Part shown: positions 1 to 6,033 of the stretch, piece after piece
Numbering within the stretch: position 1 is the stretch's first letter
How the letters are laid out: each line of letters begins with the position of its first letter
From: JBLHOS01 sp047623825
GTDB lineage: Bacteria; Pseudomonadota; Alphaproteobacteria; Rhodobacterales; Rhodobacteraceae
DNA length: 25,686 nucleotides
Assembly: GCA_047623825.1 (NCBI GenBank)
Contig: JBLHOS010000042.1
Span: forward strand, 1 to 25,686
Direction of reading: 5' to 3'
Notes under the pieces: generated by a model
The model's input: the letters and a program-made list of their open reading frames with translations, nothing else
The model's database searches: none
Told to the model about the DNA's origin: nothing
Position numbers and translations under genes: made by a program

Positions 1-116
1 GATCAGGGTCACCGGACGGCGGTAGCTTTGGCGCACCAAAGGACCGTTACGCCGACGCACTGCGCGCAGATTTGGCATGGGGACTGGTCAGCCCGGTGGC
101 AGCCGCGCGAGACTAG
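1..116 (+). CDS. hyuB: Hydantoinase B / oxoprolinase family protein, C-terminal end (partial at left edge)
   Basis: Only the last 37 or so residues are inside the window. The frame starting at base 3 ends with a glycine-rich turn (PDGGSFGAP), then a charged stretch and GLVSPVAAARD before TAG at 114-116. This matches the usual C-terminus of HyuB proteins (PGGGGFGxP ... GxVSxxxARxDYG) and aligns with the end of the complete HyuB at 17566-19257 in this window. HyuB is the second subunit of ATP-dependent hydantoinase/5-oxoprolinase-type enzymes. The TAG sits exactly where the family normally has the tyrosine of RDYG. If it is read through, the frame ends at TGA 129-131, which overlaps the ATG of the next gene in an ATGA junction. 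The TAG therefore looks like a recent nonsense change of a Tyr codon, although losing five C-terminal residues may be tolerated. The family call is good but rests on a short piece. Confidence 0.66.
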   Translation, partial: SGSPDGGSFGAPKDRYADALRADLAWGLVSPVAAARD

Positions 117-127
117 GCAGACAAGTC

Positions 128-1211
128 ATGATCCGGCCTGTGCCCACAGTCGCCGCCATGGCCAGCTACGCATTGGCAGATCTGGGAGGCCCTAATACCG
201 TCTCACTGGCCCAGAACGAAAGCGCGTTTGAGGTAAGCCCAAAGGCAATCAGTGCGGCCCAGACTGTTCTTGCACAGACACCGCTTTATCCAGATCCCGA
301 TTGGCAAGACTTGCGCAGCGCCGTCGCAGATGTGCACGGACTTGATGCCGCCAGCCTAATTTGCGGGGCCGGATCGATGGAGCTGATTGGGTGTTTGATC
401 CACACCTTTGCCGGACCCAGCGATGAGGTTCTGGGTAGCCAACATGGCTATCTTTTTGTCTCAACCGCGCGCCAGCAGGCGAGGGCCACGTATGTGCAGG
501 CGCCGGAACCTGAGCTGACAGTTCCTATCGATGCGATAATAGCCCGCGTCATGGCGCGCACAAAAATCATGTTTGTCTGCAATCCCGGTGATCCCACCGG
601 CACACGGATAAAGACACCTGAGATTTTGCGCCTGCGCGCGGCGATACCCAGTTCGGCCCTGTTGATTGTCGATCAAGCCTATAGGGAGTTTGATCACCAA
701 GACCCACGCCCGATCTTTGATCTGGTGTCCGGCGGTAACACAGTTGTTTTGCGCTCCTTTTCCCAGGCTTACGGATTGGCTGCTGCACGCGTCGGTTGGG
801 GCTACTTTCCTGTGAAAGTCACCTCCGAGGTTCGTAAACTGCTTAATTCCAACAACATCGCCGCCAACAGTCAGGTTATGGCGACCGCATCAATGCGAGA
901 TCAGGCCCATATGATTATATATCGTTGAAAAGACAGCCATAATTAGGGGTCTCTTTGCAGATACTGTTCGCCAAATGGGCATGATTGTTCCCGTCAGCCA
1001 CACCAATTTCGGTCTCATCCGCTTTGGCTCTGTAGCTGAGGCGAGGCAGGCAGATGCCGCACTTCGCACCCATAGTCTGATCACACGCGCAATGGGGGGC
1101 TATGGCTTCGCGCAATGTCTGCGCGCCACCATAGGGGCGGCACAGATTATGGACCAGGTGCTCGGCGTGCTGTCACACCTAAAGGAGGCGTCAGATGCCA
1201 GCAGATCGTAG
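128..1211 (+). pseudogene. HisC-type PLP aminotransferase, frameshifted and lacking the catalytic lysine
   Basis: The protein is a fold-type I aminotransferase of the histidinol-phosphate aminotransferase family, which transfers an amino group using pyridoxal phosphate. Visible family marks are SLAQNESAF near the N-terminus, the NPGDPTGT loop, DQAYREFD with the PLP-ring aspartate, and RSFSxAYGLAAARVGW. The preferred start is ATG 128, whose ATGA overlaps the readthrough stop of the upstream hyuB; an upstream ATG at 77 lies inside that gene. The first frame stops at 926-928, but the reading continues in another frame from about 920 through DTVRQMG, VPVSHTNFGLIRFG to TAG 1209-1211. That is the normal C-terminal part of HisC, so a one-base shift lies around 905-925. 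The PLP-binding lysine of the FSKAYG motif is glutamine (CAG at 764-766, residue 213), so even a repaired protein should not form the internal aldimine. Its end overlaps the racemase start at 1195. A sequencing error could explain the frameshift but not easily the Lys to Gln change as well. Confidence 0.85.
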
Positions 1212-1935
1212 TGGACCCAAAATAGGTGTCCTTGTGCCGTTCACCAACGTGAACCTTGAGCCTGAAATGATGGCGCTGTGCCCACCCGGCTGCACGATGC
1301 ATTTTGAACGGATCGGCGGCTATGATGTGGATGAGATCTCCGGCTCTGCGCAAATGGCAGGCCTTGGTGCATCCGGTATCTCAGGCAGCCTACATTTGAT
1401 CTCGGGCGTGTGGCCAGCTGTCGTGCTTTATGGTTGCACTTCGGCCACGTTGACCCTTGGCACCCGTTTTGATCACGATCTTGCAGCGAAAATCGCGGCG
1501 CGTTCTAATGCCAAATCGCTGACCGCTGCGGGTTCAATGGTCGCTGCGATCAAGTCGCTTGGCGCCACAAAGATCGGCTTTGCATGACCCTATATTGGCG
1601 AAGTGAACGATCAGGCCGCAGAGTTTTTGACCGTTGTCGGCATCAACGTTATCCAGCGCGCCGATATTGGTCGTGAATTGGGCAATTACGGTAAAGGTGA
1701 GCTGACCCCAGATGAGGTCTACGCGCTTGCCCTGCAGGCCGATCATCCACAGGCGCAGGCAATCGTGCTGTCATGCACCGATATGCGTTCGGTTGAGGTA
1801 ATTGAGCGAATTGAGGACACGTTAGGCAAACCGGTTGTCGCATCAAATCAGGCGATGATCTATTGCTTGCTGCGCATCTTGGGGCTTGCACGCCACGACG
1901 CAGCACCCGGTAGATTATTTGATAATCTTACCTAG
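1195..1935 (+). pseudogene. Asp/Glu racemase / maleate isomerase-type protein, interrupted by an in-frame TGA
   Basis: This is a member of the Asp/Glu racemase superfamily closest in look to maleate cis-trans isomerases and arylmalonate decarboxylases, which use a pair of cysteines. The translation carries NLEPEM near the N-terminus, the first catalytic cysteine in YGCTSAT (residue 81), the second in LSCTDMRS (codon 194) and GKPVVASNQAMIY near the end. Codon 131 (bases 1585-1587) is TGA, and the frame continues unbroken on both sides (GFA-stop-PYIGEVN); the family usually has TPY or SPY here. A single C-to-G change from TCA would explain it. The start ATG 1195 is fixed by a strong AAGGAGG about 6 bases upstream, and it overlaps the aminotransferase end by 17 bases. 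Without readthrough the product would be a 130-residue half lacking the second cysteine. With hyuB upstream this suggests a former operon for a cyclic or C4-C5 dicarboxylic substrate, now inactive. Confidence 0.83.
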
Positions 1936-3203
1936 GGTTGGGTGCTCAGCATGGCAACTGCGCCAGTGAACTCACGTTGGTAGTAGGATCGGTCATCTTC
2001 GTCAAAACCCGGTCCTCGGCCCAGCGCGTGCGCCTGCTGCAAAAACCCTTTTGCCGCGTTGCCTGCACCAATTTTGCTGACAACTACCGACGCCAGGAAC
2101 GGCGCGCCACTCTGCGCGTCCTCAACCATTGTCGCCTCAAGCGCTTGCGTCACCTTTGCGATTGATCCCGGCAGATACAGCCCCATTGTGCGGGCCAGTT
2201 TGCCATAGGTCACCGGCACGTCTGCTGCCGATAAGCTGCCAAGATGCGCGCGAATTCGGTCTCGCAATACGGTGCCATCTGCAGCCGCCTTTGTAGCAGC
2301 GCGCGGGGCCGGAATTTCATGGGCGGCACCATCCGATGCAATTTCAGCAGCCCAAACCCGGCGGCTGGAGCGCATGATCAGGCGGGTTTTCCCAGCGTCC
2401 GCCCCGGTTCCGGCCTCTGACTGGCTTACAACTTCGCCTGATCGCAACCCCGCGCGCAGGGTTTCTGTGTCCATCCCCAGACGCGGTGCAAGATAGTCCG
2501 GTGAGATCAGGAACTGGCCCTCTTCACGCATGATCGCATCGGGTGGGACGGGGCGATACAATAATGGGCGCTTTGACTGCGCCGCGTCGTCTGGCCCAGC
2601 ACTGTAATACGGGGTCTCACCGGCGGCATGGTCCGTCACGTCGATGATATCGCGGACTTCGGGCACAGCGGCGCGGATCATGCTTTCGACCCCACCGCGC
2701 AGTGTCGCGGCAGAGGATGCACAGCCCTGACACCCGCCCGACATCAGCATGCTGACAACGCCGTCCTGCACGCCCACAACGCTGACATGTCCGCCGTGGC
2801 TGGCAATCGCCGGGTTGGCTTGCCGGTCCAGCACCGCTTGGACGGCCAAACGGATATCGGCATCAGAACGGGCTTGGCCAGCGCTATTAGCGCCTTGCCC
2901 CAAAGGCGCGCTAGAGTGTGCCATGCTGTGGCGAAGCGCATCAGCAATTGGACGTTTCAAGGCGTCCCAATCGCTGTCATCAGTCTTGAGAACGGCCACA
3001 ATTGCACCCGAGATATCAACCATTTTCACCCCAGCAATGGCAAATAGCGCCTCAGCCAAGGGTGCGCCCTGCGCCGCTGCCGCATCGCTAAAGGTTGCGA
3101 TGGCACCGTCCTGCACGTCCGCATCCAACACAAAGCGCATGCTGTGGCGATCACCGGGTGAGGTTTCGGCGCGAATACGCAGAGCGGGCGCGGGTTCAGA
3201 CAT
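1932..3203 (-). CDS. Nfu/NifU-like Fe-S scaffold fused to a DUF6522-like and an uncharacterised C-terminal domain
   Basis: A 423-residue multidomain protein. Residues about 20-93 resemble the Nfu N-terminal domain (PLAEALFAIAGV, then VLKTDDSDWDALKRPI). Residues about 112-190 are a NifU C-terminal/Nfu domain with the cluster-binding pair SGGCQGCASS (Cys158, Cys161). Residues about 225-295 (LISPDYLAPRLGM, LRSGEVVSQSE, DAGKTRLI) resemble DUF6522. Residues about 310-420 form a further domain (VPVTYGKLARTMGL, ALEATMVEDAQSG, LGRGPGF) that I cannot name. Nfu proteins carry [4Fe-4S] clusters to target enzymes in the cytosol. The start ATG 3201-3203 overlaps the end of the mrp gene by 8 bases, so the two are translationally coupled; longer in-frame starts would lie inside mrp. 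The stop codon interlocks with that of the convergent racemase gene. The Nfu call is confident, the DUF6522 label moderate, and the C-terminal function unknown. Confidence 0.85.
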   Translation of the reverse strand: MSEPAPALRIRAETSPGDRHSMRFVLDADVQDGAIATFSDAAAAQGAPLAEALFAIAGVKMVDISGAIVAVLKTDDSDWDALKRPIADALRHSMAHSSAPLGQGANSAGQARSDADIRLAVQAVLDRQANPAIASHGGHVSVVGVQDGVVSMLMSGGCQGCASSAATLRGGVESMIRAAVPEVRDIIDVTDHAAGETPYYSAGPDDAAQSKRPLLYRPVPPDAIMREEGQFLISPDYLAPRLGMDTETLRAGLRSGEVVSQSEAGTGADAGKTRLIMRSSRRVWAAEIASDGAAHEIPAPRAATKAAADGTVLRDRIRAHLGSLSAADVPVTYGKLARTMGLYLPGSIAKVTQALEATMVEDAQSGAPFLASVVVSKIGAGNAAKGFLQQAHALGRGPGFDEDDRSYYQREFTGAVAMLSTQP

Positions 3204-4404
3204 CTTCCACCTCGGCGGCCACCATGGCACGCAGGTGACCAAAAGTGTAAATTCCAGACCGGTGACCATCGCTAAAGCTGACACCGATTGCATAATTGCC
3301 AAGACTCCAAATCCGGGTCGGCGCGATGTTCAGGGGCACAGTCGCAGGCTCCAGCACCGCACGCCCGCTCATCTCATCGACACAGGCCGCACATCGGCAC
3401 GCCAGACGGAGATCACGAATATCGATCTGCTGATCATGCCCATCATGCCAACGCAACGCTAGCGTCCGCGCGTCACGGCGATCCAATGCAACCAAAACTT
3501 CGGCAGCACCATCTGCATGGGCCACATCAACCGAGGGCTTTGGCGTGCTGGCGTCATCGGTCCAATACCAGTCAAACGGCGTTGGAATACCCGCAGGCGC
3601 GTGTACACGCCCCGACAGGACCGCAGCAATGTCGCGGTAGGCAGCGGCTGCAGGTGCGCCCGGATGGGCAATCACCAAAGGCCGCCCGTCATCTCCACAG
3701 TCCACAATCGCCGGATCAAGCGGAATTGCCCCCAGAAACGGCACACCAAGGCTGGCCGCAATTCTAGCGCCGCCACCTTGATGGAAAATATGCGTGACCT
3801 CGTTACAGGACGGGCAGGTAAACCCGCTCATGTTTTCAACAATGCCAAGGATTGGCACCTTGACCTGTTCCATCATGCGAATACCGCGTCGGGCAATTTT
3901 CAGGCTGACATCTTGGGGCGTGCTGACCACCACGGCACCGGTCAACGGAAAGCTTTGCGCCAGCGTCAATTGCGTATCACCAGTGCCGGGGGGCAGATCG
4001 AGGATCAGATAGTCTAGTTTACCCCAATCCACCTCAAGGATGAACATTCGCAGATATTTCGCAACCATCGGGCCACGTAAAATGGCGGGTTTGTCATCAT
4101 CTGTCAGCATACCCATCGAGATGACTTTGATCCCATAGGCCTGTGCGGGGATCACCTTGCCATCGGGCGTCATCGTCGGCGCCTTTCCAGTCGCTATCCC
4201 CAACATTCCGGGCACAGAGGGGCCATAAAGATCAGCATCCACTAACCCAACCGCCGCACCTTGCGCCGCCAAGGCCAGTGCTAAGTTAGTACTGACCGTA
4301 CTTTTGCCCACACCGCCCTTGCCGCTGGCGACCGCAATGATCTGGCCCAGATGCGCCATGCCAAGGTCGCCCGTCGGGCTGGATGTGGCTTGTGCCGTCG
4401 TCAT
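3196..4404 (-). CDS. mrp: Mrp/ApbC/NBP35-type Fe-S cluster carrier P-loop ATPase with C-terminal DUF971 domain
   Basis: A 402-residue cytosolic ATPase that in this family binds and hands over [4Fe-4S] clusters. The deviant Walker A motif GKGGVGKST is at residues 28-36, followed by LVDADLYGPSVP, LDLPPGTGD and the dimer-bridging CxxC, TCPSCNEV (Cys197, Cys200). Residues about 300-400 form a DUF971 domain (LALRWHDGHDQQIDIRDLRL, GHRSGIYTFGHLR) with an additional CRCAAC cluster (Cys336, 338, 341). The usual Mrp N-terminal MIP18/DUF59 domain is absent, as in NBP35-like forms. The start ATG 4404 overlaps the MarR stop as ATGA and is preceded by AAGGAA; an upstream extension in the same frame lacks support. 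The gene is the middle member of marR-mrp-nfu, all coupled by overlaps, which fits a joint role in making or repairing Fe-S proteins. Confidence 0.93.
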   Translation of the reverse strand: MTTAQATSSPTGDLGMAHLGQIIAVASGKGGVGKSTVSTNLALALAAQGAAVGLVDADLYGPSVPGMLGIATGKAPTMTPDGKVIPAQAYGIKVISMGMLTDDDKPAILRGPMVAKYLRMFILEVDWGKLDYLILDLPPGTGDTQLTLAQSFPLTGAVVVSTPQDVSLKIARRGIRMMEQVKVPILGIVENMSGFTCPSCNEVTHIFHQGGGARIAASLGVPFLGAIPLDPAIVDCGDDGRPLVIAHPGAPAAAAYRDIAAVLSGRVHAPAGIPTPFDWYWTDDASTPKPSVDVAHADGAAEVLVALDRRDARTLALRWHDGHDQQIDIRDLRLACRCAACVDEMSGRAVLEPATVPLNIAPTRIWSLGNYAIGVSFSDGHRSGIYTFGHLRAMVAAEVEDV

Positions 4405-5036
4405 AGAATTTCCTTTGATTTGGGGTGTGGTGTTACCGCCTTTTGGCCTTTGCCTGCCGCAAAATTGACGCACAGACGACCTAGGTCAGCCAGTGCCAAT
4501 TCGGCACCAACACACGCACAATAGTGGGCCGCATCGCTGCTTGAGAAATGCCGACAATCGCCGCAGGTGCCAAAGGCGACGGTATCGCGAATTTTGGCAA
4601 GCTCACCCGCCAATGCCGGCAAGGCTTGGCGCAGCGCTGTGCGCAGATTGCCCTCAAGTTGGTCAATGGCCTGTGTCAGGTCGCGCAACGGATCATCTTG
4701 CATGATAGTTTGCCCACTGTCCGTCAGATCCAACCGAACGCTGCGCCTGTCATCTACCGCTTCGTGCCGTATAAGATAGCCCTTTTGCATCAGGGATTTT
4801 ATGACTTGTGATGCGGTGCCCCGCGTCGTGGCATGAAAACTGGCAAACGCCGACGGCGTCCGGGAAACATGATTGGCACGCGCGAAAAATCGCATCGCCG
4901 TCCATTGCGCCGCTGTCAGGTATGATCGCGCACCAGTCCCTCGGGCTGCCCGCCCAAGATAAACAAGCAGTTCGGCAATTTCTTCTATGTCGGACACATC
5001 TTCACTCATGACCAACTGATAGCGTTTCAAAACCAT
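4401..5036 (-). CDS. MarR-family regulator with cysteine-rich C-terminal tail
   Basis: A transcriptional regulator with a winged-helix MarR core: LTAAQWTAMRFFARAN, TRGTASQVIKSLMQKGYLIR as the recognition part, and DDRRSVRLDLTDSG as the wing. After the MarR core comes an unusual tail with five cysteines, FGTCGDCRHF ... HYCACVGAEL ... RLCVNF. Counting from ATG 5009 they are Cys149, 152, 164, 166 and 180. This pattern could ligate a metal or an Fe-S cluster, so the protein may sense cluster status or redox state; that is inference. Two starts are possible: ATG 5036 (211 residues) and ATG 5009 (202 residues, MSEDV...), neither with a good ribosome binding site. The stop overlaps the mrp start (ATGA), so it heads the Fe-S operon. 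It is divergent from the sigma factor at 5092, whose promoter lies in the 55-base spacer, a natural place for control of both sides. Confidence 0.9.
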   Translation of the reverse strand: MVLKRYQLVMSEDVSDIEEIAELLVYLGRAARGTGARSYLTAAQWTAMRFFARANHVSRTPSAFASFHATTRGTASQVIKSLMQKGYLIRHEAVDDRRSVRLDLTDSGQTIMQDDPLRDLTQAIDQLEGNLRTALRQALPALAGELAKIRDTVAFGTCGDCRHFSSSDAAHYCACVGAELALADLGRLCVNFAAGKGQKAVTPHPKSKEIL

Positions 5037-5037
5037 A

Positions 5038-5067
5038 TTGACAAGCGAATCCGATCAAGACTAGTAT
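5038..5067 (+). promoter_or_regulatory. Sigma70-type promoter for the RpoH-like gene
   Basis: TTGACA at 5038-5043 is a perfect -35 hexamer, followed after 18 bases by TAGTAT at 5062-5067, close to the TATAAT consensus. Transcription would start near 5074, giving a leader of about 18 bases before ATG 5092. The -35 box directly abuts the upstream ATG of the divergent marR gene, so MarR binding here could control both directions. This is a prediction from motif match only. Confidence 0.55.
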
Positions 5068-5091
5068 CGAAACGAAACTAAGTGTGGAAAA

Positions 5092-5940
5092 ATGAATACA
5101 CCCTTCCCTCCACCCAGAATGCCCCAGAACAGGACGCCGCGCGCAGAGTTTCTTGACGCGCGGACTGAGGCTGGGCTTGCCAGATGCTGGCGTGATCAAG
5201 GCGATCTTACCGCCCGCAACCGATTGGTCACTTCGCATCAAGCCCTTGCCATAGCGGCGGCCAAGCGAGCCGGTGGCAAAGGACGAGAGTTAGATAGCGA
5301 TCTTCTGCAACACGCAAATATTGGGCTGCTGAAGGCCGCTGATCGCTTTGACCCCGACAAAGGTTTTCGCTTTTCGACCTATGCTGCGTGGTGGATCAGG
5401 GCGGAAATCCAAGACTACAAGATCCAGAATTGGTCTTTGGTGAAGCTGCCAAACTCAGCATCCAGCCGTAAGTTGTTTCATAATCTCAAACGTGTTGAAT
5501 CCCGACTGGTCGCAGAGGGTGAGGTTCGGCCAGAAGACCTGATTGACCGGATTGCCGTGGATCTCGCAGTAACACCCAGACAGGTTGTGTTGATGCAACA
5601 AAGGCTGGCCGCTCAGGATGGCTCACTAAACCGATCCGTCGGGGACGATGGTGGTGCAATGCAGCTGCAAGATCTGCTTGAGGATCCAGATGCAGATGTC
5701 GAAGAAGAAGTTAGCGCAAGATTGGATTCTCAGGCATTCTGGATCACGATGTCATCCCATCTGAACCGGCTGTCAAAGCGTGAACAAGACATTATCATTG
5801 AAACATATGTGTCTGACACACCCAAGACGCTAAACGCGTTGGGTGAACGGTTCGGGGTATCGCGTGAGCGTATCCGCCAGATCCGCGAAGCTGCACTTAC
5901 CCGACTACGGACGTCGTTTGCCGAGACTATGCCCTCCTAA
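5092..5940 (+). CDS. rpoH: RpoH-like (sigma-32 family) RNA polymerase sigma factor
   Basis: A 282-residue group 3 sigma factor. Region 2 is clear: DLLQHANIGLLKAADRFDPDKGF followed by RFSTYAAWWIRAEIQDYKIQ (residues about 69-113). The RpoH box is present in slightly altered form as SRKLFHNLK (residues 125-133; Q[RK]KLFFNLR is usual). Region 4 (residues about 226-276) has LSKREQDIIIETY and a helix-turn-helix, LNALGERFGVSRERIRQIRE. Sigma-32 proteins direct heat-shock and, in many alphaproteobacteria with several copies, oxidative-stress transcription. Alphaproteobacteria commonly carry two or more rpoH genes; this one may be the stress-type (RpoHII) copy, which I cannot prove. It is monocistronic, divergent from the marR-mrp-nfu operon and convergent with the MttB operon. 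The ribosome binding site before ATG 5092 is weak (TGTGGAAAA). Confidence 0.9.
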   Translation: MNTPFPPPRMPQNRTPRAEFLDARTEAGLARCWRDQGDLTARNRLVTSHQALAIAAAKRAGGKGRELDSDLLQHANIGLLKAADRFDPDKGFRFSTYAAWWIRAEIQDYKIQNWSLVKLPNSASSRKLFHNLKRVESRLVAEGEVRPEDLIDRIAVDLAVTPRQVVLMQQRLAAQDGSLNRSVGDDGGAMQLQDLLEDPDADVEEEVSARLDSQAFWITMSSHLNRLSKREQDIIIETYVSDTPKTLNALGERFGVSRERIRQIREAALTRLRTSFAETMPS

Positions 5941-6033
5941 GAGGGGGCATCGGCGCCCCGCCACTGTTGGGATAAGCGTGGCATCAAAGGTGGCTTGGCA
6001 TGGCCATTGACACTGTATCGTTGATAGCGGGCG

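Noticed and set aside
1585..1587. Selenocysteine insertion at the in-frame TGA of the racemase-like gene
   Set aside because: The TGA is not at either catalytic cysteine, both of which are encoded normally, and I saw no clear selenocysteine stem-loop directly after it. A nonsense mutation is simpler.
2749..3767. Long plus-strand open frames opposite the Nfu fusion and mrp genes
   Set aside because: They lie antisense to well-supported coding regions, have biased low-complexity composition and show no recognisable domain; they are frame shadows.
5941..5960. Rho-independent terminator after the RpoH-like gene
   Set aside because: A short GGGGC/GCCCC stem can be drawn, but it is only five pairs and lacks a following T tract.
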